From: Deltaproteobacteria bacterium
GTDB lineage: Bacteria; Desulfobacterota; GWC2-55-46
Direction: 5' to 3'
Assembly: GCA_020846435.1 (NCBI GenBank)
Contig: JADLDY010000021.1
Span: 1 to 64,000 of the forward strand
DNA length: 64,000 nt
In this document: positions 18,872 to 26,046 of the stretch, piece after piece
How positions within the stretch are numbered: position 1 is the stretch's first letter
Layout of the letters: every line of letters starts with the position of its first letter
The notes under the pieces: model-generated
Databases searched by the model: none
Told to the model about the DNA's origin: nothing
Seen by the model: the letters and a program-made list of their open reading frames with translations, nothing else
Made by a program: the position numbers and the translations under genes

Positions 18872-20782
18872 ATGCAGATACTCAAAGCCAACCATGATCT
18901 CCTTAGCGCTAAAAACAGGGCGCTTGCAAACGCTCTCAATGCGTACAGCGGCGCGTCTGTCGCGATTGAGGCGGCCAAAAACGGACAGCCGACATTCAGG
19001 CACGGCGGCAGGCTCTTCCAGAGCGCTTACAGCCCTGAGAAGGAGGCCGCGAGCCAGACGGCCGAAATAGCCGCCAAAAAGCCTGACTGGGTCCTGCTTT
19101 TCGGCCTCGGCTGCGGACAGCTCGTGAAAGCCCTGAACGACGCCGGCATGGACAAGGTCCTTGTGTATGAGCCCTCGATGGAGGTGCTCTCAGGCGTTCT
19201 CGCCTCTGTCGATCTCTCCGGGGTCCTCTCCAGGGAAAATGTCGCCCTCTATTCAGACCTGACGTCTTTGATATCGAAGGTAAGGGAGATTGACGGCTTT
19301 GACACTCTGCTCGGGTATGCCACGACTCCGTACAAGCTCGGCTTTTCACAGGAGTTCGCCGAGTTCAATACGCGCGTCAACAACGCTCACACGACTAACA
19401 GGGTATGCATAAGGACCGACATAGAGTCACGCGAGAACTGGATTGAGAATTACTTCGCCAACATAGAACGATTGCCTGATTGCCCGCCGATAGACTCACT
19501 CCGTGGCGCCTTCAAGGGCGTTCCGATGATAATCGCCGGCGCCGGCCCCTCTCTCCAGAAGAACGCCCATCTCCTCAGGGAGGCAAAGGGCAAGGCAGTG
19601 ATAGTCGCCGCAATAACAGCCTACAAGCCGCTTTTGAAGCACGGGGTAGTCCCTGATTTTGTCATAGCTTCCGAAAAAGTCGACCTGCCCGAGTACTTCA
19701 CCTACGGGGAGGACGACCTCAAGACCCGCCTCATCCTCGCCGAGGTCGCCAACCCCGGCATGTTCGAGAGAAAGGTCAGGGAGAAGTTCGTATTCTTCAA
19801 CCCGTTCATCACGCTGAGCCGTTCGCAGGCCCCGCTCTGGGGCTCTTCATACTTCCCGTCAACCGGCGGGTCTGTGACTACTGCGGCTTTTGACATTGGA
19901 CTGATGTTCGGCTGCGACCCCATGGTGCTCGTCGGCCAGGACCTGTGTTTCGGGGAGAACGGCACGCACGTCCCGGGCGGCGTGTACATAGCCCAGGACG
20001 TAAAGATAGACCGCGAGAAGGGCAGTGTCTCGATCGAGGAGGACTACGTCACATTGAAGGAAAGGGCCAAAAGCAGCTTTGACCTCCTGTGGCTCAAGGG
20101 ACTCGACAGAAGACCGGTGCCGAGCAAATTCGACTGGGTGACCTTCCACCAGTGGTTCGAGAATTACGCCGCGGCCCTTAAAAACGAGGGCTCTTCCGTG
20201 CGCCTCATAAACGCGACCGAGGGAGGCGCCTGGATAGAGGGCATGGAACATACCACGCTCGCTCAAGTCCTTGAAAGGCATCTGAAAAACGAAGTGCCGA
20301 TAGACTTCCTTGTCTCGGAAGCTGTGGCAAGAAGGCCAGTTGCCGACTTTGCCGGCCTCTTAGAATCCGTTGCCGGCATGCAAATGAGCCTCAAGGAACT
20401 GAAGCTTGCTGCCGATGCTATTACAAGAGAGGTCTCCCGGCTTAAAAAGGAGCTCTCAAAAGAAGGCGTCCACTCTGGCGCGGCCAGAAGGATCGAGAGG
20501 GTCAAACGGCTCGAGGACGTGCTCTTCAGGACGGCGGAAAGGTCGCCGTTCATCTGGGAGACCCTGATGGCGAGCATATGCGAGCTCAAGGAGTACCTGA
20601 GGGCGGAAGCCGCCTCAGGCACGCAGGGCATAGAAGATGATGTCGAGGCCATACTGAAGGCTTACGCTAGCCTCTCAAAGGCATGCGCCAAGTTCTACCC
20701 GGTCCTCGGCAGGGCGAAGGCCTCTCTGGAAGCCCACGCGCCCAGGTCTGAAAGTGCCGGCACAACAAGAAAAGCGGTTTGA
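18872..20782 (+). CDS. maf: Maf-family flagellin glycosyltransferase (motility accessory factor)
   Basis: 636 residues; AAGGAG upstream of the ATG. The N-terminal domain (about 1-190) contains VLLFGLGCGQLVKAL, and the central DUF115/MAF_flag10 domain (about 200-430) contains PMIIAGAGPSLQKNA, VIASEKVDLPEYF and STGGSVTTAAFDIG, the CMP-sugar-binding core. The C-terminal ~180 residues are helical. Maf proteins move CMP-activated nonulosonic acids onto Ser/Thr of flagellin in the cytoplasm. Its place between sugar genes and fliC fits exactly. Confidence 0.93.
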   Translation: MQILKANHDLLSAKNRALANALNAYSGASVAIEAAKNGQPTFRHGGRLFQSAYSPEKEAASQTAEIAAKKPDWVLLFGLGCGQLVKALNDAGMDKVLVYEPSMEVLSGVLASVDLSGVLSRENVALYSDLTSLISKVREIDGFDTLLGYATTPYKLGFSQEFAEFNTRVNNAHTTNRVCIRTDIESRENWIENYFANIERLPDCPPIDSLRGAFKGVPMIIAGAGPSLQKNAHLLREAKGKAVIVAAITAYKPLLKHGVVPDFVIASEKVDLPEYFTYGEDDLKTRLILAEVANPGMFERKVREKFVFFNPFITLSRSQAPLWGSSYFPSTGGSVTTAAFDIGLMFGCDPMVLVGQDLCFGENGTHVPGGVYIAQDVKIDREKGSVSIEEDYVTLKERAKSSFDLLWLKGLDRRPVPSKFDWVTFHQWFENYAAALKNEGSSVRLINATEGGAWIEGMEHTTLAQVLERHLKNEVPIDFLVSEAVARRPVADFAGLLESVAGMQMSLKELKLAADAITREVSRLKKELSKEGVHSGAARRIERVKRLEDVLFRTAERSPFIWETLMASICELKEYLRAEAASGTQGIEDDVEAILKAYASLSKACAKFYPVLGRAKASLEAHAPRSESAGTTRKAV

Positions 20783-20807
20783 AAAATCAAAAGGAGAAGC
20801 GCTGGTG

Positions 20808-21407
20808 ATGACTGAAGTCTATCTTGACGGAGTAAGGCTCGAGTTCGAGGACAGCGGAAGCGGTTCGACGATAAAGGAGCTGATAGAGACGATAGAAAAT
20901 GACCTCTCAGGCCTGAGGCGCTTCGTGATGGAGCTGTGGATAGACGGCGAGATGCTCCAGGAATGGAGGGGAAGCCGGGTCCTCAACAGACCGATCTCCA
21001 TATACAGCGACTACAAGCTCAAGACAGCCTCGATGGAAGAGGTGGCGCTCGAGGGGCTCGACCTCGTGCAGGAGTACATGAAAGTCACGAGGGAGAACAT
21101 AGACGCGTGCGTGAACGACCTGCGCGTTGGCAACGGCCGCGCGGACGCGGTCATGTCCTCGGTCTTCGACGGCTTCGTCGAGATAGTCAAGACCATTGAC
21201 GCTCTCGCCAGGGGCGGTGAGCGGTACAGGATGGACCTGTTCAGGGAGAACCCTGCCGCCTACTTCAACCCGGTCATAAGGGGGCTTGAGGAGCTGCGCG
21301 AGGCGAGCGACGGGGGCGACAGCATCACCGCCGCGGATATCCTCGAGTACGAGCTCAAGCCGCTCCTCGAGGAGATGGAAGGCAACCTGTTTCACTATTA
21401 CGCGTAA
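20808..21407 (+). CDS. Unknown protein between maf and flagellin
   Basis: 199 residues from ATG 20808; GTG 20805, 8 nt from AAGGAG (20791-20796), is an equally good start. The first ~75 residues are beta-rich (VYLDGVRLEF, ELWIDGEMLQEW); the remainder is helical (EGLDLVQEYMKVTRENI and ELREAS...ELKPLLEEM). No signal peptide, membrane segment or catalytic motif seen. It continues the maf operon with overlapping frames and ends 183 nt before fliC. A flagellin- or Maf-binding helper is conceivable. I do not recognise the family. Confidence 0.8.
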   Translation: MTEVYLDGVRLEFEDSGSGSTIKELIETIENDLSGLRRFVMELWIDGEMLQEWRGSRVLNRPISIYSDYKLKTASMEEVALEGLDLVQEYMKVTRENIDACVNDLRVGNGRADAVMSSVFDGFVEIVKTIDALARGGERYRMDLFRENPAAYFNPVIRGLEELREASDGGDSITAADILEYELKPLLEEMEGNLFHYYA

Positions 21408-21415
21408 TTTTTTCC

Positions 21416-21442
21416 TAAAGGTTTAATTCAATGCTCCGATAT
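21416..21442 (+). promoter_or_regulatory. Sigma-28 (FliA) promoter of flagellin
   Basis: TAAA at 21416-21419 and TCCGATAT at 21435-21442 are separated by exactly 15 nt, matching TAAA-N15-GCCGATAA (6 of 8 in the -10 element). Transcription would start near 21449, giving a ~142-nt leader before the fliC ATG at 21591. Confidence 0.75.
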
Positions 21443-21504
21443 TACTCTTAAGTGGGTTTCAGTCCAAACCGGGCCGAAGAGGGGGGATCAGGGCAGCTGG
21501 CCGG

Positions 21505-21581
21505 ACAAGGACCCTTGATTAAAGAGAAGAAGCGCAACAAAAAAAACGGCAAGGATGCCGGAAGAACACACACTAAGGAGG
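21505..21581 (+). promoter_or_regulatory. Probable CsrA-binding leader of fliC mRNA
   Basis: Three GGA sites fit CsrA recognition. ACAAGGA at 21505-21511 matches the core of the selected consensus. CAAGGATG at 21550-21557 lies in a hairpin whose stem is CGGC 21547-21550 with GCCG 21557-21560 and whose 6-nt loop exposes AAGGAT. The Shine-Dalgarno AAGGAGG at 21575-21581 has the third GGA, 24 nt from the second. A dimer could bridge hairpin and SD and block initiation, with FliW relieving it. Supported by csrA-fliW in the same locus. Confidence 0.6.
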
Positions 21582-21590
21582 GTATAACCA

Positions 21591-22421
21591 ATGTCACTCG
21601 TAATCAACACTAACGTAGCAGCTCTTATCGCGCAGCAGAACCTTGCAACCTCTAACTCCCAGATGAAAGTCAGCGTACAGAGGCTTTCTTCGGGCTACAG
21701 GGTCAACAGCGCGGCCGATGACGCAGCCGGTCTCGGCAGGGCCGACCAGCTTCGCAGCCAGTCGAGGATGATCCAGGCCTCAATCAGGAACATCAACGAC
21801 GGCGTCAGCGCGATGGAAATCGCCGACAAGGCTGCCGAGCAGATAACAAACATCGTGACCAGGATGAGTGAACTTGCCGCTTCCAGCGCGCAGGGCACCC
21901 TCGATGGAACCAACAGGTCCTATTACAGCGATGAGTACAACAAGCTCATCAATGAAATAGACAGGATCTCGAACACCACCGAGTTCGGCGGCTACAAGCT
22001 GATCAACGGCGGCACCTCGGCCCTCACGATGTACATCGGTTTCAAGAACACCGCCAACGACCAGCTTTCCATAAGCCTGAACGTGCTGACAACCGGCACG
22101 AGCGGACTTAACCTGGTCTCTGGCGCCATATCCACCCAGGCCGGCGCACTGAGCGCTCTCGATTCGGTGAGCGCGGCGTTGAAGACCATCAACGACGCGA
22201 GAGCCATATACGGTGCTTCCACCAACAGGCTTTCAGCCGCCTTGAACAACCTCCAGGTGACCTACACGAACTACCAGGCCGCCGAGTCGAGGATAAGGGA
22301 CGCTGACTTCGCCTACGAGACCGCGCAGTACACCAGGAACCAGATAATGGTTCAGGCCGGCACGTCCGTTCTTGCCCAGGCTAACCAGACGCCGCAGAAC
22401 GTACTGTCGCTCCTCAGATAA
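21591..22421 (+). CDS. fliC: Flagellin
   Basis: 276 residues, so the protein is almost only the conserved D0-D1 core with a short central part and no D2/D3 domains. N-terminus SLVINTNVAALIAQQNL, then SGYRVNSAADDAAGL; C-terminus SRIRDADFAYETAQYTRNQI through NVLSLLR. The middle (about 150-200) is Ser/Thr-rich (TTGTSGLNLVSGAISTQ) and is the expected place for glycan attachment by Maf. Strong SD AAGGAGG 9 nt upstream. Driven by the sigma-28 promoter and probably controlled by CsrA/FliW. Confidence 0.97.
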   Translation: MSLVINTNVAALIAQQNLATSNSQMKVSVQRLSSGYRVNSAADDAAGLGRADQLRSQSRMIQASIRNINDGVSAMEIADKAAEQITNIVTRMSELAASSAQGTLDGTNRSYYSDEYNKLINEIDRISNTTEFGGYKLINGGTSALTMYIGFKNTANDQLSISLNVLTTGTSGLNLVSGAISTQAGALSALDSVSAALKTINDARAIYGASTNRLSAALNNLQVTYTNYQAAESRIRDADFAYETAQYTRNQIMVQAGTSVLAQANQTPQNVLSLLR

Positions 22422-22426
22422 AAGCC

Positions 22427-22480
22427 ACCCGCTTTAACGGGTCACGGACAGGGCGCGGGGGGGATTAGACCCCCCCGCCC
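22427..22480 (+). terminator. Tandem hairpins after flagellin
   Basis: 22427-22431 pairs with 22438-22442 (5 bp, 6-nt loop), followed by a strong hairpin in which CGGGGGGG 22456-22463 pairs with CCCCCCCG 22470-22477 (loop ATTAGA, extendable by one pair). Only ATTT follows, so termination may be partial and let some transcription reach flaG 16 nt further on. The structure may also stabilise fliC mRNA. Confidence 0.55.
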
Positions 22481-22495
22481 ATTTGTGAGGGAGAT

Positions 22496-22849
22496 ATGGG
22501 CATCGAAAGTGTAATGAACGCGGCGGTAAGAAAGCCGTTTGAAGCTGACTCAGTCGCGAAGACGCCGGTAAAGGGCTCAAAAGAAGCCGCCCCAGCCTCT
22601 GAAAAGGCCGAGGCCAAACCTCCGGCAACGTCTGACGTAGAAGCGATTGCGTCAGAAGTACAGATCTACCTCAAGCGGCTCAACACAGAGCTGAGGTTCG
22701 AGGTAGACTCAAGGTCAAAGGAAGTCATCGTCAAGATAGTCGACCCGTCAAACGACGAGGTCATCCGCCAGATACCTTCAGAGGAGCTCGTCGCCATCCG
22801 CAGGAGGATGGAAGACCTCGTGGGCGTCCTGTACAAGGCGAGCACCTGA
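22496..22849 (+). CDS. flaG: FlaG family flagellar protein
   Basis: 117 residues. N-terminal ~45 residues are disordered and Ala/Lys/Pro-rich. The C-terminal FlaG domain has LNTELRFEVDSRSKEVIVKIVDP and EVIRQIPSEELVAIRRRM. FlaG influences filament length in several bacteria and lies typically between flagellin and fliD, as here. GAGG precedes the ATG. Confidence 0.92.
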   Translation: MGIESVMNAAVRKPFEADSVAKTPVKGSKEAAPASEKAEAKPPATSDVEAIASEVQIYLKRLNTELRFEVDSRSKEVIVKIVDPSNDEVIRQIPSEELVAIRRRMEDLVGVLYKAST

Positions 22850-22850
22850 A

Positions 22851-22957
22851 AAAGGCTGTTCAAAAAAGTCCATGTGCGCCTCTGGCATCAAGCCTGTCAT
22901 CGCGGCGTCAACTGCCCGGCCTGGACTCGCCGCATATGGAGCTTTTTGAGCAGCTTT
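22851..22957. repeat. Long imperfect inverted repeat between flaG and fliD
   Basis: The left arm 22851-22878 (starts AAAGGCTGTTCAAAAAAG) is matched by the reverse complement of the right arm 22931-22957 at about 24 of 28 positions, with ~52 nt between. It looks like the GGCTGTTCAAAAA-type intergenic palindromes that I recall as dispersed in Desulfobacterota and relatives. It would form a long hairpin in either transcript and may act as a terminator or be a mobile repeat unit. It carries no ORF. Confidence 0.6.
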
Positions 22958-22998
22958 AATAGACCAAGCCAACCTGTTAGAACGAGAGGCGTGCGAGC

Positions 22999-24342
22999 AT
23001 GAGCATATCAGCCACTTCGGGCGTTGTAAGCAACATCGACTACCAGAGCCTCATAACCCAGCTCGTAGGCATAAGAAGGCAGTCGATCACGCAGCTCCAG
23101 ACCGACAAGAAGGGGCTTGAGATAACCAACTCGGCCTATTCGAACCTGAGCTCGCGCGTAAAGGACCTCGTGACAGCGGCCGACGGGCTGCGCAACCCTG
23201 CGGCCTTCGGCTCGTTCAAGACGACCGTTTCCGACAGCAACGCTATCAGCGCTTCCGCCGGCTCAGGCGCTTCCTACGGCTCTCATTCCATTGTAGTCTC
23301 GACTCTGGCGAAGTCGCACAAGGTGGCCGCCGACGGGGTAGCCGCCGCTACTTCCACGATAGCGGCAGGCGCGGGTTCATTCACATTCCAGGTAGGCGCC
23401 GGGACAGCCCAGAGTGTTCCTGTCGACGCGGCTACCACACTGACCAGCCTCAAGGATTCCATCAACGCGCTCAACGCCGGGGTCACCGCCTCCGTCGTCA
23501 ACGACGGGTCAGGCCCGAACCCTTACAGGCTGATCCTCGCTGGCACTTCCACCGGCACCTCTAACAGCGTGACTATCACGCAGAACGACACATCCCTTGT
23601 TTTTTCGACAACGCTCCAGGCCGCCCAGGACGCGACTTTCACTGTCGACGCCATGTCCTTCACCAGGCAGACGAACAGCGCTTCAGATATTATTCCGGGC
23701 GTGACCCTCGACCTCCTCTCGGCTGACCCGGCCAGGACCATCGGCGTCACGGTCAGCAGGGACACAGATTCCATCTCTGACAACGTAAAGAAGCTGGTCG
23801 ACGCGTATAACGGCGTCGTAAGCTACATAAAGCAGAACAACCGGTACGATTCTGACACGAAAAAGGCCTATCCTTTCTTCGGCGACAGCGTCGCCAGGAG
23901 CATCGCCGACGATTTGAGGAGGGTCTTCTCTTCCGCGGCAGCCGGGCTTCCCGACACAATGAACAGGCTCCTTCATGCGGGTATATCAACCGACAGGGAA
24001 GGCGTCATGTCGCTGGACACGAGCAAGCTAAAGAACGCTCTCAACTCGAACTTCGACGGGGTAGTGAGCCTGTTTACCAAGGGCGCGACCACTACCGGTT
24101 TCGCCGAGCTCATCCACCAGTCAGCGAGCTCCATAGACGACTTTGTAGACGGCAGGATAAAGGGGCGCCAGGACGGGCTCAAGAAGAACATGACAAGGAT
24201 AGACCAGGACATCCGTCAGAAAGAGACGCAACTGGTCTCCTACGAGGAGCAGCTCCGGGCCCAGTTCACGGGACTTGAAGCCATGCTCGCCAGCCTCAAG
24301 GGACAGAGCAACGCGTTAAACAACTACTTCGGGGGTGCGTAA
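22999..24342 (+). CDS. fliD: Flagellar filament cap protein FliD
   Basis: 447 residues. FliD forms the cap that folds flagellin at the filament tip. N-terminus ATSGVVSNIDYQSLITQLV is the FliD signature. The middle is Thr/Ser-rich beta. The C-terminal domain has VKKLVDAYNGVVSYIKQN and the coiled coil KNMTRIDQDIRQKETQLVSY ending in ALNNYFGG. Length typical. It is immediately followed by fliS. Confidence 0.95.
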   Translation: MSISATSGVVSNIDYQSLITQLVGIRRQSITQLQTDKKGLEITNSAYSNLSSRVKDLVTAADGLRNPAAFGSFKTTVSDSNAISASAGSGASYGSHSIVVSTLAKSHKVAADGVAAATSTIAAGAGSFTFQVGAGTAQSVPVDAATTLTSLKDSINALNAGVTASVVNDGSGPNPYRLILAGTSTGTSNSVTITQNDTSLVFSTTLQAAQDATFTVDAMSFTRQTNSASDIIPGVTLDLLSADPARTIGVTVSRDTDSISDNVKKLVDAYNGVVSYIKQNNRYDSDTKKAYPFFGDSVARSIADDLRRVFSSAAAGLPDTMNRLLHAGISTDREGVMSLDTSKLKNALNSNFDGVVSLFTKGATTTGFAELIHQSASSIDDFVDGRIKGRQDGLKKNMTRIDQDIRQKETQLVSYEEQLRAQFTGLEAMLASLKGQSNALNNYFGGA

Positions 24343-24756
24343 TTGAACAGGGTAAGGCAGTACCAGAACGTCCAGGTCCTTACGGCTGACAGGGTAACCC
24401 TCATTGTCATGCTCTATGACGGCATATTGCGCTTCAACAGGCTCGCGCTCAAGGCCATATCTGACAACGACATACCAGGCAGGGGCGCGCATATCAACAG
24501 GTCGCTCGAGATAATCGGCGAGCTGGCAAACTCCCTGAACATGGAAGAGGGCGGCGAGATAGCGAAGAACCTCTCCAAGCTCTATGATTTTTGCGCGACG
24601 GCGCTGACCGAGGCCAACCTCAAGAGCGACCCCAAGGCGATAGAGTCGGTCAACAGGGTCATCCTGGAGATAAAATCAGGCTGGGAAGCCATCGCGGCCG
24701 AGAGGCAAAAACAATCGGCTGAAGAGCCGTTGAGGAGCGTAAGCTGTGGCGCATGA
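24343..24756 (+). CDS. fliS: Flagellin export chaperone FliS
   Basis: 137 residues. TTG start directly after the fliD TAA, with GGGGGTG 5 nt upstream; no ATG fits the conserved N-terminus. The pattern YQNVQVLTADRVTLIVMLYDGILRFNRLAL is the FliS helix 1-2 (quoted part shorter than the whole), and AINRSLEIIGEL-like helix follows (HINRSLEIIGELANSL). FliS binds the flagellin C-terminus and prevents premature polymerisation. Confidence 0.93.
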   Translation: MNRVRQYQNVQVLTADRVTLIVMLYDGILRFNRLALKAISDNDIPGRGAHINRSLEIIGELANSLNMEEGGEIAKNLSKLYDFCATALTEANLKSDPKAIESVNRVILEIKSGWEAIAAERQKQSAEEPLRSVSCGA

Positions 24757-25060
24757 GTTGAGCGAGAAGGCCCTTATACTTAAGAAACTGCTTGAGATAT
24801 CCGTCCTTCAGCGCGGCTTTATAAGGGAAAACAGGATTGACGAACTCCTTGAGGCGCACTCTGTCAGAGAAGGGCTCTTCTCGATGCTCAAGGGAGCGCC
24901 CACACATGTGCCCCCTGAGCTTGCCGGGCTTGCCAGGGAGCTCGCCGAGAGCGACGCCGAGCTTTCCTCCTCTATCAGCTCCATAATGGAGTCCATCGCC
25001 TCGAGGCTCGGCCAGGTCAAGACAGGCATGAGCGCCGTCAAAGCCTACGGCAGGTACTGA
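24746..25060 (+). CDS. FliT-like small flagellar protein
   Basis: 104 residues from GTG 24746, overlapping the fliS stop by 11 bp. All-helical with heptad-like leucines (ALILKKLLEISVLQRGFI) and an acidic middle. Position after fliS and size match FliT/FlgN-type export chaperones, here presumably for FliD. Sequence identity to characterised FliT cannot be judged by eye, so no symbol is given. Confidence 0.7.
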   Translation: MAHELSEKALILKKLLEISVLQRGFIRENRIDELLEAHSVREGLFSMLKGAPTHVPPELAGLARELAESDAELSSSISSIMESIASRLGQVKTGMSAVKAYGRY

Positions 25061-25142
25061 CAGGCCTGCTTAAAGCTTCAACCGCATCGCCATCAATTCT
25101 GAAATACACGCGCATCCCCCGTAAAAAACCCAAAAAAAAACC

Positions 25143-25170
25143 TCAAGTTCCCCCGGCTCTCTGACGATAT
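25143..25170 (+). promoter_or_regulatory. Sigma-28 (FliA) promoter
   Basis: TCAAGTTC (25143-25150) and GACGATAT (25163-25170) match TAAAGTTT and GCCGATAA at 6/8 each, with a 12-nt spacer (11 is usual). It lies 33 nt before the small gene at 25204 and would also read into the response regulator genes. Confidence 0.55.
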
Positions 25171-25203
25171 TTATAGTGTCAGAAAAACCTTGGAGGGCTT
25201 CCT

Positions 25204-25392
25204 ATGATCAAGGTTCAAAAGGTCATGGCAGAGGGCTTCTTTCACGCAGACAAGACAAAACAGATTTCAAACAACCCGCAAGAGCGCCCTCCATCGGGAG
25301 ATACCGTAACGATATCCGAGGAAGGCAAAAAAAGGCGGGTAATGGGCCATGTGATGGCCAGTTTGTCCGGGCCGGACACCAGAAAGGTCTGA
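25204..25392 (+). CDS. Small FlgM-N-terminus-like protein
   Basis: 62 residues, GGAGGG 6 nt upstream of ATG and a sigma-28 promoter before it. The segment SGDTVTISEEGKKRR resembles the D-x-V-x-[IL]-S segment found near the N-terminus of FlgM anti-sigma factors and other small flagellar proteins. The C-terminal sigma-binding helices of FlgM (usually ~40 more residues) are absent, so it is either an unrelated small late-flagellar protein or a shortened FlgM. Late flagellar expression is the firmest inference. Confidence 0.65.
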   Translation: MIKVQKVMAEGFFHADKTKQISNNPQERPPSGDTVTISEEGKKRRVMGHVMASLSGPDTRKV

Positions 25393-25433
25393 CAGGGACG
25401 CCTGAGGGCGGACTAAATTATCAGGACTGCGCT

Positions 25434-26045
25434 ATGTCTTTTGAGAAGTTCAAGATACTCATAACCGACGACGACATGGACCTGCGTGAGCTCCTCACCG
25501 AGGCGGTGAAGAACTGGGGCTACGAGGTCTCTGTCGCCAAAGAAGGTGACGAAGCCCTCCGCAAGCTCAGGATGGAGAGGTTCGACATCGTCATAACCGA
25601 CCTCATGATGCCGGGCATGGACGGGCTCGCGCTCCTGCAGAAGATCAAGGAACTCGACAAGGAGATACTCGTCATCATAATCACCGGCTACGCTACGATC
25701 GAGACGGCCGTGAAGGCGATCGAGACGGGCGCGTACGACTACATAACCAAGCCCTTCAGGCTCGATGAGCTGATGATAGTCATCAAGAACGCCTGCGAGA
25801 GGCTCCGCCTCGTCCTCCAGAACAGGGGGCTCCTTGAAGAACTGAGGACGGCTTACGGCGAGATAGCGGTATTGAAGAAAGCCCTCTCCACTGGGGACCA
25901 GAGTCAGCCTGAGGGCCAGCGGGAGCCCGGCGGCCAGGAGAGCTCCGCGCGCGACGGGTTGAACCCTGCGCGCCATCAGGAGTACATGAAAGAGGCTGAC
26001 AGGTTCACGCGGAAGGCAGTCAAAACATCCGGATCCGGAGCATAG
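25434..26045 (+). CDS. Response regulator, single REC domain with helical tail
   Basis: 203 residues from ATG 25434 (MSFEKFKILITDDD); longer upstream reading runs through the small gene in another frame and is not credible. REC domain about 7-125: acidic pocket ITDDD, phospho-acceptor D56 in ITDLMMPGMDG, switch T in ITGYATIETA and K in DYITKPFR. The tail (~125-203) is helical then polar/Gly-Gln-rich and has no DNA-binding domain. Only one base separates it from the HD-GYP gene, so they act together. Confidence 0.93.
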   Translation: MSFEKFKILITDDDMDLRELLTEAVKNWGYEVSVAKEGDEALRKLRMERFDIVITDLMMPGMDGLALLQKIKELDKEILVIIITGYATIETAVKAIETGAYDYITKPFRLDELMIVIKNACERLRLVLQNRGLLEELRTAYGEIAVLKKALSTGDQSQPEGQREPGGQESSARDGLNPARHQEYMKEADRFTRKAVKTSGSGA

Positions 26046-26046
26046 A

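Noticed and set aside
21490-21510. Possible sigma-54 promoter in the fliC leader (TGGCCGGACAAGG)
   Set aside because: No GC element at the required spacing; the sigma-28 promoter upstream fits far better.
25176-26045. Longer version of the response regulator starting at 25176
   Set aside because: Its first 86 residues run out of frame through the small sigma-28-driven gene; the REC domain starts right after ATG 25434.
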